Below, piece after piece: positions 25,901 to 35,778 of a DNA stretch of 55,544 nucleotides. The notes under the pieces are model-generated. The model was not told the origin of the DNA and did no database searches. It worked only from the letters and a program-made list of their open reading frames with translations. Numbering within the stretch: position 1 is the first letter of the stretch; each line of letters opens with the position of its first letter. Both the position numbers and the translations under genes were made by a program. Source of the stretch: Branchiostoma floridae (Eukaryota; Chordata; Leptocardii; Amphioxiformes; Branchiostomatidae); contig NC_049980.1 of the NCBI RefSeq assembly GCF_000003815.2, positions 5,281,592-5,337,135 of the forward strand, written 5' to 3'.

Positions 25901-26628
25901 AAAATTTCTGCGAGAAAGAAACAATAACTGCATCGGTAAGGTTCTAAAATGTTTTGGAATCTATTTCAGGGCTTCATTCATCTTCGTTTTTTTAGGTGTA
26001 ACTGAACTTACAAATTTCAAACATGTATGTGTGCCACAAGTATACGTACAGGGCTGCTACAGGTTAGGTACAGATAGACATCACCAGAAATACCTGCACA
26101 ACAATCAATGGTAATGCGAGCGCTCGAGCATTGATATGGTTAAGGTATAGGTAGCCGGTCATGAGATTAAAGTTTTACATGTATGGCCATCTCAGGATAA
26201 TAAACAGTCATGAGGTCAAGTCCATAATGCTGTTATCAGTGGTATTGTATGAATTTTATGACATCCAGTAGACTATACTTTTTTGATGATGAACGCATGA
26301 GAAAAACGTATGAGAAAAACGCATTTGTTTGAAGATGCCGCTTTAAACATTAATATTTAGGGATCAAGTGCAATTATTGATAATATAAACAATGGTGAGA
26401 CCTTTCTAGTTTGTTTTATAATGACGCCTGTTACTGATCGTTTCGGTGCGTCTTACGCTAAGTTACGGTGCGTACTTCGACATGAAAATAACATATTCCC
26501 CCCCTTGCCGCCGGTACACATGTACAATACTACCACATCATGCATTCCCCCTCAGGCGTTGCCAAAAAAACTAAAAACGACTTACCACAACTAGCGACAA
26601 GTACGAAAAAGAGAAGCAGCCACAGCAT
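17224..26628 (-). CDS. DBH-like copper type II monooxygenase (DBH/MOXD1 family), 13 exons
   Basis: Exons on the minus strand: 26628-26586, 25205-25003, 24508-24362, 23814-23632, 23142-23059, 22676-22482, 21740-21638, 21004-20838, 20204-20016, 19395-19336, 18821-18688, 18082-17896, 17397-17224. All junctions keep frame; 622 aa, close to MOXD1 length. The order is a signal peptide (MLWLLLFFVLVASC), a DOMON-like domain (EDVTRHHEYLD, then DIVIGWVKDG), and the two monooxygenase domains. Expected CuH ligands are His216-His217 (RKHHLVM) and His311 (MQLHY). Expected CuM ligands are His392 and His394 (LHGHL) and Met467 (TAEEMC). All are present, so the enzyme should be active, hydroxylating an unidentified substrate with O2 and ascorbate in the secretory pathway. 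The C-terminus ends in a hydrophobic stretch (ITIFVFVTYALAIFSS) that could be a TM or GPI-type anchor. The HGH in place of the HTH of dopamine beta-hydroxylase and the overall pattern favour MOXD1-like over true DBH. Confidence 0.93.
17603..17780. mobile_element. Hairpin MITE, 9-bp target duplication, copy 1 (Mutator-like family)
   Basis: Inverted ends TAATCTCCAAGCAGATCCTA and the complement around 17740-17771 enclose arms with GGTATCAAAACTGACCAAGG and its complement. The nine bases GGCCTTGTG flank it exactly on both sides (17603-17611 and 17772-17780). Relatives are at 39041-39220 and 46764-46920. A 9-bp duplication is typical of Mutator-like elements. It lies in the last intron of the monooxygenase gene. 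Confidence 0.8.
18837..19057. mobile_element. Foldback MITE family B, copy 1
   Basis: Ends TAACGCTAATTCACC and GGTGAACTAACGTTA, then inner arms with CTTTATCCGCAGGGTAACCT, and central inverted GATATCAAGTCGA / TCGACTTGATATC. It starts 15 bp outside the acceptor of the monooxygenase exon 18821-18688 and so provides the branch-point region of that intron. Other copies are at 33325-33495, 38606-38812, 49310-49523 and 53299-53669. Confidence 0.75.
19799..19812. repeat. Poly-C tract
   Basis: A run of about 14 C after CTCTCT, in an intron of the monooxygenase gene. Confidence 0.9.
19892..19931. repeat. (CA)n microsatellite
   Basis: About 20 uninterrupted AC dinucleotides, about 85 bp downstream of a monooxygenase exon donor. 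Confidence 0.95.
21440..21600. repeat. Foldback repeat family F, copy 1
   Basis: 'ATGTCAAAGGTGAAGGCCCC' near 21457 is mirrored by 'GTCTTCACTTTTGACATATT' near 21550, flanked by the pair GGAACCG and CGGAACC. Same family as 24180-24345. It ends about 35 bp from the donor of exon 21740-21638 of the monooxygenase gene. Confidence 0.6.
22000..22200. repeat. Dispersed repeat family D with (CT)n(TA)n
   Basis: Contains 'gtttgggacggcattgttagca', a CTCTCTCT-TATATATA run at 22031-22058, 'cagcgacacctataactgagtg' and 'gaattgccatgaagaaggtgacaaacggtcacc', matching 30170-30340 and part of 16315-16500. Confidence 0.55.
22243..22400 (+). mobile_element. SINE 3' body fragment
   Basis: Reads 'gtgaccttaggaaaggcac', 'acacgactttcctc', 'ggtgtaaaaatgggtacct', then a 'ggtaaaaggcggtagaaggagaggga' tail segment. 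It shares the first blocks with the SINE at 41665-42170; the tRNA-like head is lost. Confidence 0.55.
24180..24345. repeat. Foldback repeat family F, copy 2
   Basis: Arms 24218-24242 and 24302-24327 are complementary over about 24 bases (GTCAAAGGTGAAAGCCCCTGA). It ends about 15 bp from the donor of monooxygenase exon 24508-24362. Related copy at 21440-21600. Confidence 0.7.
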
Positions 26629-26677
26629 GGTGAAGATATATTAGAGAATAATGAAAGACTGGCGATAGGACACTGGG

Positions 26678-26684
26678 TTTTATA
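26678..26684 (-). promoter_or_regulatory. TATA box of the monooxygenase gene
   Basis: Minus-strand CCTATAAAACC places TATAAAA 50 bp upstream of the initiator ATG at 26628. Transcription would start about 25-30 bp downstream, giving a 5' UTR of roughly 20-25 nt. A second TATAAAA on the plus strand near 26724 has no gene after it. Confidence 0.6.
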
Positions 26685-26699
26685 GGTGAATATCGTTGT

Positions 26700-29290
26700 A
26701 GGAGGAGTTTTCTATCTGCGTCAGTATAAAAGCTTGTGATGTTTGATCACGTGCAATAAACGTAACAAAAACATCAAAATGTATTGTTAAGATATGATCT
26801 TCAATTCCATTTATTGATAGCTTTAACAACGGTGACGTGTTTCAAGGAACAATTGACGCACTTCATGTTTGAGGTTCATGGCACGATATTTGACTATTTG
26901 AGACGAATTCCGTCACTAATATCACATGCTCTGATGAATGTACGTATACGTAAACTAACGACGATTTGTATTTAGGTTGTCTAAAGGTTGGGGAGTGGGT
27001 TGTTATCCACTGTGTCTAGGGCACGGTGTTGGGAGGCAGAGCCCATCCCTCTCCTTCCACTGTCTTTTACCTCCCCAACCGAAGGTACCCATTTTACACC
27101 TATGTACGTGGAGTGAGGAAAGTCGTGAAATTTTCCTAGTGTAAATCGGGCCTTATTTCATTTGTCCCATTCATCAGGTGTACAAGAAGGAACAAGTTGT
27201 ACAAGAAGGAACAAGCCTAGTGTGCGATCGCAGATGTTTTACTACTAGCAGTATATAAATCTATATCTTATTAGTTTGAACTGAACTGAACTTACTAGTT
27301 TCATTGTATATTATTACAAATAACTGCCAACTGTGAACATATATATAGGTGCTTGTGCCTAACAGCTTGGATCTGTTTTTTATGTGTCAAAGTACCCTAG
27401 GCCTTATACAGTAACTGTTGTACTTTCTTCGTTGTGAAATGATGTTCCTCCATATTGTCTTCGGTGATGTCTGATGACTTCAACTACATTGTTTTGAACA
27501 CGTTTCGATATTGCATTCGTTGTACTTGTGCTGTTCTAATTCGCAACGCCTCCCTGCGGTCCATTTAGTGCGTGCAGTATAGCTCTGCCGAAATTGGCCG
27601 ACATTCACACTACCGGTGGCGTCTGTTTCCTTATTTAGCACGAGCCAGTCAGTGTTCAGCTCATACAAATTCCTAAAACGTGTGTACAACCAAGAAGGAT
27701 TTATCTAGTATGCAGGGCGTCCCGGAAATGAATATTAATGAGCTTGCCTTATTTGGACCCAAAGATAACTTTTAGGCAATCCTCTGATTGGCTAACATCT
27801 GGTAAGTGGCCACGCCTCCAAAAGGGGAAAAAGTCAGCCCATTTCAGTAGTAAACCATAACAAGTGACCGTAGGTAACACTTTGTGACGTAATTATAGTA
27901 TGTCAGTTGTGCTGTTTTCAGTGGTGTGTGACATTGTGCTTATCATTAATCAACAACCATACTGTTACATTCCTATGAAAAAAAAAAAAAAACCATTGGA
28001 CCGCGGCATCAGTTGTTTGCGTAAATTTACCATAGATATGTGATAATTATGATACTCAAAGTAGAACCAAATTTGTCAGGAATACCAGAAACGGTTGGTC
28101 CACGATGTCAGCTGTTGTCGTTACACCACGAACGAACATTTGTTCAATCACCGTCTGTAATTTCCGCAGCGTCAGTTATAGGTGCGAACACTCAACGCAA
28201 AAACAGTCCACAATATACTTTGTCGATGGAGGTTACCCTCCAGTCACAAAGTAAAAACTAAAGTGTACCACAGGACTGCGTGGGAAAAGGTGTTGTTACA
28301 AATTCCACGGGTATATCATCCAAGTGTGTGACGTAGTAGAATGACCTGAGAATAGGGATCTTATTAACATTTATTATTTTCGTACATTCCATAAGATATA
28401 TTTATGTACAATGTATGTTATGTTGATACAATATATGTTTAAGGGACGTTGTAAGGCATTTCAAACGAGTGCGGAGTTCAGGACTATACTGCAGTTTGAT
28501 ATAAACTCGACAGGCGTCGCTTCAACATAGGTTAGCGCTGTCTCATCACTGACGTCACAGGGAAGACCATAATGATAAATTCTACATACTGTGTCTGCAT
28601 TCTTACTTTACTGGTAAGTTGTAAGTTAGTATACACACCTTTGTACATGATATTGAGTAAAGTTGGTAATATTCTAACACCAGTTATGCAATGTTGCATT
28701 TGAATATAGGACAATTGGCAGGAACAGACCAATATTCTTACAGAATATCAATGTTTGACCATCACCATGGTTACAGGACACTTGTGGCATGTGTTACATG
28801 TGCTTCTTGAATCTTTCCTCCTATTTACAATGATCGTTGAAAATAACTGTGCTTTAATTATGCTCCATTTACAACTCCTACAATAACCAAGAGAATTGCT
28901 GACTGCAAAGAATTGCTGACCCCCTTGCAAAGGGTTCTAAACATAGTGCTGAATTAACATGTAATGTTAAAACATGTTTGAAACAATTTTCGTGAGATGC
29001 TAACTTGAAGCATAAATGAAAATTACAAATGTTACATATATGTGTACCAATTCAAGTTGATACAAAGACTCTATCATTTTTTTTGTGTGGGGTCCTAAAA
29101 CTAACTATACTGTTTGGGTTACCTGTGCCATACATTAGTAAATATTAGTTGTTGTTTTCTTTAAGTAAAGAAAGATAGATAAATATACACTAACAATTAT
29201 CTAAAGTAGAAACAACATAAAAAATTAAAGTAAGGTTGTACAAGAAGCTCCTTGGACACTTACTATAAGTGCACATAATGGACATTTACA
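26700..29290. other. Upstream intergenic DNA of the monooxygenase gene, no gene recognised
   Basis: Holds a reversed SINE-like fragment at about 26985-27160 (gggttgttatccactgtgtc, acccattttacacctatg, gaggaaagtcgtg), a poly-A run near 27979-27992, and a copy of the 1335-1440 repeat at 28440-28535. Short frames here have no recognisable domain or splice support. Confidence 0.5.
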
Positions 29291-29772
29291 ATACAGTCAA
29301 ACCTGTCTATAGCGGCCACTCAGGGGACTGGTCAAAATTGGCCACTATAGAGAGGTGGCCACTATAGAGAAAATGCTGATTAATTGACCGATAGTGTTTT
29401 AGAACGTAACTTTACCACAATTTACCTCCGTATTAGTGGTGTCGTCTGTTGACCTTATATGACCTCGTTTGTCAGCGGTAAAGCGATTTTGTTTTGAAAA
29501 TAAAGTGGTTATATCCGGCGTAGGGTGACGATACGGCAGCTGTATGGCAGAACCCGTGCTGGACCGTAGATCAGCGGTCCGCGTGGCCGTAATCGGCAGT
29601 GTTTCATGATCTGCGGGACCGGAAATCGTGTGGCCGTGGCCGCGTTGGACAGGTGGCCGCTAAGCCTATTTCTTAATCATTACGAATTTAATCCAAGGGA
29701 TCGACAAAAAGTGGCCACTATGGCCAGGTGGCCAGTATGCAAAGGTGGCCGCTAATACAGGTTTGACTGTAT
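29291..29772. mobile_element. Inverted-repeat element of the GGCCACTATAG family
   Basis: Left end ATACAGTCAAACCTG and right end CAGGTTTGACTGTAT are perfect 15-bp inverted repeats. Subterminal GTGGCCACTATAGAG and GTGGCCAGTATGC repeats are present on both sides, with no coding frame. A short fragment with related words is at 36112-36190. Confidence 0.75.
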
Positions 29773-30019
29773 ACTGTACAAAGGTCTCAATATACATGTA
29801 TCACTGAGACTTCTGTGAATAGTTTTATCAGGTTAGAAAATCACTAAATACCATGGTCTTTTGTTTGCAACCAGAAATTACATACAATCGGCAATAGCAG
29901 ATGTTTTTGTGACTGATGTCTGTCGCCTTCCTCCAAGAAATTATGACTCGTACTACATTGTTCGCAGGGATTTAATTTGCGGTAGCAGGAAAGAGGACTT
30001 TTCGCGGTGGTCTTAAGTT

Positions 30020-30340
30020 CGCAGTAGCACCATGCACTGTGGTCTCCTACTGCCATGGAAAAATGTTTGCAGTGGTTTTAAGTTTGCGTTGAAGCGGCCA
30101 CTGCAAAAACCGCGAACATTAAACCACCGCGAAAGTTTCTGCATTTGCAGTATTCCGCACTACAGCATGGGGTCCCTGCTATCAATGCAGTCCCAAACTT
30201 AAAGGACTGGCACACAATATGCATGGATTCAAGCGCTTGGGACTGCATTGTTATAGCAGCGACACCTAGCTGCAGTGTGGAAAAGTGCAAGTCAGAATTG
30301 CCCTGAGGAAGGTGACAGACAAGCATCATAAACATCAGTT
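30020..30340. repeat. AAACCACCGCGAA repeat joined to family D repeat
   Basis: 30030-30150 carries inverted GTGGTTTTAAGTTTGCG-like and AAACCACCGCGAA words also found at 31660-31860, close upstream of the LAPTM-like terminal exon. 30170-30340 is a family D copy (ACTGCATTGTTATAGCAGCGACACCT, GAATTGCCCTGAGGAAGGTGACAG). Confidence 0.5.
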
Positions 30341-30764
30341 GTTGATTGTAAGTTACTCATAGATTTTTTGGTTTTGAATAGTGTTACCTATCAACTTTCT
30401 TTCAATTCCATGCTTTTAGTGCTTGTATATCTATATCTATATATACATTTTGTAAGATAAGGTTATATACTCTGTGACTTCTCTCTCTCGTCTTATAAAA
30501 ATGTATATATTATGATACAAAAATATTCAAAGTAAGGTTAAAAAGTGTTAACAAAGCTAGCTAGTTTATCTTCTTTTTATGCAACGGTTATCTTACCAAC
30601 TTAATCTATACATGCATGGGGTTAAGTAAGCAAGTAAGTGCTTGTACCATGCCATACATTTTTCTGGACATCTCCATTCTATGTAGATACTAGCATTGGA
30701 AATGTACCTGGAGAATTGCTGTACAAAACAATAAAAATGTTGTGTTGATTTAATCAAAGGACTT

Positions 30765-31062
30765 CTAAACTCCAAAGGGGGTGGTATTTTCCAATTGGTA
30801 ATAATTTTACGAAGTAAAAATGCATACTTCTTGTGCAAACATGCAAAAATGCATACTTCTACTAGTCACCAGTGCATCATGGAATTCAGTATTCTACTAA
30901 ACCCCCAACATACCCTCTGATTGAGTTAGGAGTAATCTCAGCCTATGGCTGAATACGATGCAGCAGACATATTCTGCAAAAAATTATTTAATATTGTATT
31001 CAATTGTTCTGTCCCATAATGTACCGGAAAATAAGACCCCTTCTAGAGTTCAGGGTTACATT
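30765..31062. repeat. Diverged relative of the TTAA element
   Basis: Shares 'tctactaaacccccaacataccctctgattga' and 'tcagcctatggctgaatacgatgca' with the interior of 7520-8053, and ends 'gaccccttctagagtt'. The terminal repeats are decayed. Confidence 0.5.
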
Positions 31063-31207
31063 GAATGTGACATGCCACTACAATTGCATGTTAGTAAAAA
31101 TTATCTCGACTAGCTGAAATATAAACAGAAATAAACCATAATCTTTAATTGTTACATACTGTAACCAAATACTGATACGTTTTACCCACTGTGGATCCAG
31201 ATACTTC

Positions 31208-34200
31208 TTATGACTTAGGGGGGTCTTGGTCTGGTCCCTGCTCTGTATAGGGGGGAGGCCCCTCTTCCTTCTTGTCCCCCTCGGGGGTTGGTGCAGGGTA
31301 CAGGTATGAGTAGGGAGGGGGTGCGGGGCCGGGGGGTCCCGCCATGTAGGGGGGAGGGGGTAGTGGAGGGTAGGAGGCTGCGGGTTGTAGTGGTTGCGCC
31401 ACACCGGTGGGGGGCTGCCTGGGAGTGGAGGTACGGGTCCGCTGGTACTGCGTGGTCGGTCTGGCGGGTCCGGCCTGTACGATGACGATTCCGGGCTGTC
31501 TGGCGGCTGGCGGAGGCTGGCGACGTTCCGTCCGCTGTTGTTGTTGTTGTTGTTGTGCCACCTGCTGCTGTACGTCCTGCATTCTCCCGCGCCCTGCACG
31601 TAACTCCTGGTACTGGGAGATCACGCACAGCACACAGTACACCTGGGGAAACAGAGAAATACTGTAAATGCAGAAATGTTCGTGGTGGATTAATAATTGC
31701 AGTATTCGCGGTGACCTCTTCACCGCAAACTTAAAACCACCGCGAATATTTTTCTATTATGGTATTAGACTGCAGTCTATGCTGTTACCGTGAAATTAAA
31801 ACCACTGCAAAAAGTCCTTTTCCCAGCTACCGCGAAATTACATCCCGGCGAACTTAGATGCAATTATAGTACCCTAAATGAATTCAAGCTCAACACACCA
31901 AGGAACGGTTTTAACGTGGACTCTTTGGCAAACTGTCTCAGCTCCTAGGACACACAGTAAACTAATATTTAGCACTTTCTAAAAATGCCCAAATTCTCTC
32001 AATTGTGGAGGCCAACTGTATTCATCTTTCATTAAGTCCAAATTAGAAATTCCTCCAATGATTGTAAAAGCCTCCAATGATTGTAAGAAACCTTATTCCA
32101 TACTACAACTCCTGTATTAGTTAGATAAGCCTGAAGTTAAGCTGTAGAACTGTAGTTATGTAGATATGCCATACTTTGTACCTTGTACAATTGTTGTGCA
32201 ATAAAGTTATGTATTTGAAACCTTGGCGATCAACCCAGTTCCATCATTACTACAAGTGCTTTAAATCATGATTTCTTGTAAGTGCTAAGTTTACTGTGTA
32301 TACTTCGCCTTTTTGTCTTTGACGTTGGAACATTTGGAATTTGAACACAGGACCTACATGTATGGGGCTTTGTGTAGTGCTGGTGAAATGAAGACCATAC
32401 TCACGTTTAACAAGCTCCGCAAGATGTAGAACACAATGGTGAAGATGTTAAAGGCACTCATGCCCTGTAGAGAGAAAGATACACCATGACATTACTCTAA
32501 AGGTGGACAACATAGAATAACTCTAAGACTTAAAATTTCTTTAAATTCAATATAATATGAAGAAAATCATGTTTAACATCTGTAATCATTTAAATGAGCA
32601 CATTTGGCTCATCATACTACATGTACTAGTATGGTACATGTATATTAGCTAAACTTTCAGTTAAATGTAATGTAGAATATGTATTGTTTAGTGTCGTTTG
32701 CATTGTATCCTGATGGAATTATGTATTAGCAGACATTAAGTTATAATAAGCACACCCACAGTCCATTTGAACTTAGAACTGTTTTATGCATACACTAGGG
32801 TCTTTTGAATATTCTAAAAAAGGCCTTACAGCGTAGACCAGGACGTAGATCACAGTAGCCAGCTCGAACCACATGAAGAGGATGAAGCCACCGATCCATG
32901 GTAACAGCAGGAGCGGTTTGTCCTGCAGTGGGGGAACAAAGGTTAACAACATGAAGAGGATGAAGCCACTGATCCATGGTAACAGCAGGAGCGGTTTGTC
33001 CTGCAGTGGGAGAACAAGGGTTAACAACATGAAGAGGATGAAGCCACCGATCCATGGTAACAACAGGAGTGGTTTGTCCTGCAGTGGGAGAACAAAGGTT
33101 AACCACATGAAGAGGATGAAGCCACCATGGTAACAGCAAAAGCAGTTTGTCCTGCAGTGGGAGAACAAGGGTTAACCACATGAAGAGGATGAAGCCACCG
33201 ATCCATGGTAACAGCAGGAGTGGTTTGTCCTGCAGTGGGAGAACAAAGGTTAAAGTCACTTTTAACCCCTGGTGTGTGACCTTGGTACTGCAGTGGAACT
33301 TCCAGTTTTGTTGGCAGATACATGTAATGCTAGTTCACCTGTAAACACAGGGTGACCCATATCTAGGGCATTTAGGAACATCGACACAGTGGTTTCAAAT
33401 AACAAAATCTTAACTGATTGCATTTTGAATCCACTGTCTGTCGACTTGATATACCTGAATGCCCTGGTTTAAAAAACAACCGAGCTTACATTAGGTGGGG
33501 CTAAATCGTAATGGTGTGGAATAGTTGCCATTCGACGCTAACTCAGCTCTATTGCCCCTTTGACTGTAGGTTTTGAACCACTCCCACTATGAATGACCCC
33601 CAGGTTTTGATGAGAGCGGCTCCGAGTGTTGCTGCCCTTAAACAGGTAGGACCTCCATTTACCGTCCAATTCAAAGGGAAGTCCTTTAACCAAAGCTAGG
33701 ACATTTCCACCTGATTGAAAGTAACGAAAGTGCCTTTAGAAAAAAACACAAAGTTAACATACATTGTACAATATGTATATCATGAAAATATTGATCAACA
33801 GAACAAAGAAGTGCTATGTTTACTACAAATTCTTATGTCAACTGTTTAATTACAATCTATCAACAGCATGCAAAATATCCAAAAAGTCAAAAACACTACG
33901 ATGTCAGATCGCAAATCTTATGTCCCTTGTCAGCAGCCAACAAATAAAGCTAGGGTTGACAGGGCTTGGCTAGAGTCAGTCAGGTACTAGTAACTGGAAA
34001 CATTACATTTTTTGCCACAGCCAAAATGTATATGGTATAATTACATGCATATATGTATATGTAATTGTCTGACCTTGTTGACTCCTACAATCAGTATGAT
34101 AGACAAGATGGCCACCAGCAGGTACACAGAGATCTGTAGGAAGAACACTATCTGGAGTCCTGTGAAAGGGGCAGGGGGGGCACGATGAGATACATTATAC

Positions 34201-35778
34201 TAGTAATGTTAGCCACTGTAGTAAGGCAATGTTGATTCTATCATATAAATGACATCCTCAGGATTTCCCATAACCGATACATGTATGCAAGAGTGCAAAG
34301 AAAGTTTGGCCAAAAAACAAATTGTCAGGAAGGTTGAACAAAGACTATTAACACAATTGGTAGACCAAATAATATTCTTCATTTTTGTTATTTCACATCT
34401 TCTTCTTTAACTTTGGAACTCACATTGGCATTCTATTTCATTAAAAATAAATTGTACAGTATGGTCCAAACCTTTTTGTTTTGGAACGGGAAAAAGATTT
34501 ATCCATATAATCAAACACTGTATTGCACTAATGGAATGACAGAAGTGGAAAACTCGTAAAACTAAATTAAAACTCTGCCCAGTTTAGCAGAGCTTCCCAT
34601 GTCATATCATTAAATTTACTATATAGTATAAACTGCAGCCTGAGGGCAAAGCTCTGATCTGAGTTTTGCCCTTAGCCATAGGTTTCAGTTTATACTAAAT
34701 CATAGTATTATTCGAATAGGAGAATGGGGAGTTTTAAGTTCAATAGCAAACCCCTTAAGTACCTTTGAATTTTTTCTCCAAATGTTGGACCACAGCTATG
34801 TCCCAGGCATCCACAGCCACACAGATCAGAGACAGGACCTGGAAAAAACAATTATCCTTTCTTTGAACACCACTGTTACAAAACTTTCAATATGTATATA
34901 CAACAGTGGGGTTCATGTGCCACCAACAGAGGCTGAGGCTAACTGGTCCTGACCTTTTGCCTTGGTGGTTGGCAGTGTTGGTTTGTGAACTGGCAGGTTC
35001 AGGTTCGAATCCCACGAGTCGGCATGACAATGAGTAAACTCATTGGGAATTAAGCCATCTTATTTACATAATTTGTAGGAAGGCAACCAAATCTTGCATA
35101 CTAATTGCCTTTACTGACTTGAATTAAGTGTAATACAATTGGCGGGGGGGGGGGGGGGGCTCTTCTGAATTCCGCTGATTATAAAGCATTGTAGGGATCC
35201 CCCATGCAGACCCTCTCCTAAGTGTGACCAAGGAGCTTTTATGATATAAAAGCTCCTTGGTGTGGTCTAAATTCTAGTCTTTAGGGGACAAATATCTTAT
35301 GTATTTAGTGCTTCCAGCTTCTGTCTCACGTCACTCGCACCATTTAAGAACGTAACAATGACGCATCATCAACAGTTCATCGTTACACAACACAACACAA
35401 ATCGTAAAATTATTGATGGACATGTTGTCATGCCGACTCATATGGTCGTGATCTATCAATTTATTATAACGTCAACGTTAACTATTCATAAATACAACAA
35501 ATGACACCGTCATCTTCAGGAATGTACATGTGTATACAACGCACCCTGTCAATGTCTCATAGCTACCGTTATATACCTTTGCGAAGTCTGACGTTTATAT
35601 GGTACACCATACATTCCCGGAAAATAACGGTACACACACTGACAGAGGTGACACCCGGTGTAAACATACACCGTTATACGTTTAGCATTCGTTTCAGACT
35701 TACCAATGTGTAAACCCCACAGGCCACAGATCCACTCCGAGTGTTGTTCCAACACAGACAACGCTGTATGATTGCCAT
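31208..35778 (-). CDS. LAPTM4/5-like four-TM protein with PPxY tail, 6 exons
   Basis: Exons on the minus strand: 35778-35704, 34838-34763, 34159-34074, 32922-32830, 32464-32405, 31642-31208; 274 aa, frame kept throughout. The N-terminus MAIIQRCLCWNNTRSGSVAC has a cysteine-containing cytosolic start. Four hydrophobic segments follow: VLSLICVAVDAW; IVFFLQISVYLLVAILSII; GGFILFMWFELATVIYVLV; AFNIFTIVFYIL running into VYCVLCVI. The 130-residue tail has a glutamine run of seven, proline-rich stretches and three PPxY motifs (PPPYM, PPPYS, PPPYT), which bind WW domains of NEDD4-type ubiquitin ligases in LAPTM4/5 and related adaptors. An endosomal or lysosomal membrane adaptor is the likely role. A general four-TM/MARVEL-like assignment remains possible. 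The start of exon 4 is tandemly amplified upstream (33000-33238). Confidence 0.72.
32860..33260 (-). repeat. Tandem 78-bp repeat of acceptor plus start of exon 4
   Basis: Five copies of an acceptor (CTGCAG|GACAA) with the first ~47 bp of exon 4 occur at steps of about 78 bp, with acceptors near 32922, 33000, 33078, 33150 and 33228. One copy is 6 bp shorter. The unit is a multiple of three, and the minus-strand frame stays open through all copies, reading DKPLLLLPWIGGFILFM, then LLTLVLPLQ, then DKP again. Only the copy nearest the donor carries the second half of the exon. Confidence 0.9.
33325..33495. mobile_element. Foldback MITE family B, decayed copy
   Basis: Starts TAATGCTAGTTCACC and includes central CGACTTGATATAC. 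The right end is truncated after 'gtttaaaaaacaacc'. It lies next to the amplified exon 4 repeat. Confidence 0.6.
34626..34697. repeat. Hairpin in LAPTM-like intron
   Basis: AGTATAAACTGCAGCCTGAG is mirrored imperfectly by CAGTTTATACT, and GAGGGCAAA by TTTGCCCT. Single foldback of about 70 bp. Confidence 0.6.
34940..35045 (+). mobile_element. tRNA-derived SINE head
   Basis: Contains a perfect pol III B box, GGTTCGAATCC, at 35002-35012, preceded by a tRNA-like stretch with an imperfect A box, CTTGGTGGTTGGC. No intact tRNA cloverleaf, so it is not a tRNA gene. Lies in intron 1 of the LAPTM-like gene. Confidence 0.5.
35144..35159. repeat. Poly-G tract
   Basis: A run of about 16 G; length may be unreliable. 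Confidence 0.9.
35227..35262. repeat. Perfect 15-bp-arm palindrome
   Basis: ACCAAGGAGCTTTTAT, a short loop, then ATAAAAGCTCCTTGGT. Possibly a minimal remnant of the hairpin MITE family, which also carries CCAAGGAG. Confidence 0.8.

Noticed and set aside
31078-31667. Several overlapping frames on both strands around 31200-31670
   Set aside because: Only the frame ending at 31208 continues the TM exons in phase and gives the Q-run and three PPxY motifs; the others are GC-rich shadows.
32873-33344. Plus-strand frames with repeated MKRMKPPIHGN
   Set aside because: They are the complement of the 78-bp tandem repeat of LAPTM-like exon 4.
35002-35012. Possible tRNA gene from a perfect B box
   Set aside because: No cloverleaf stems or anticodon loop can be drawn around it; a SINE head fits better.
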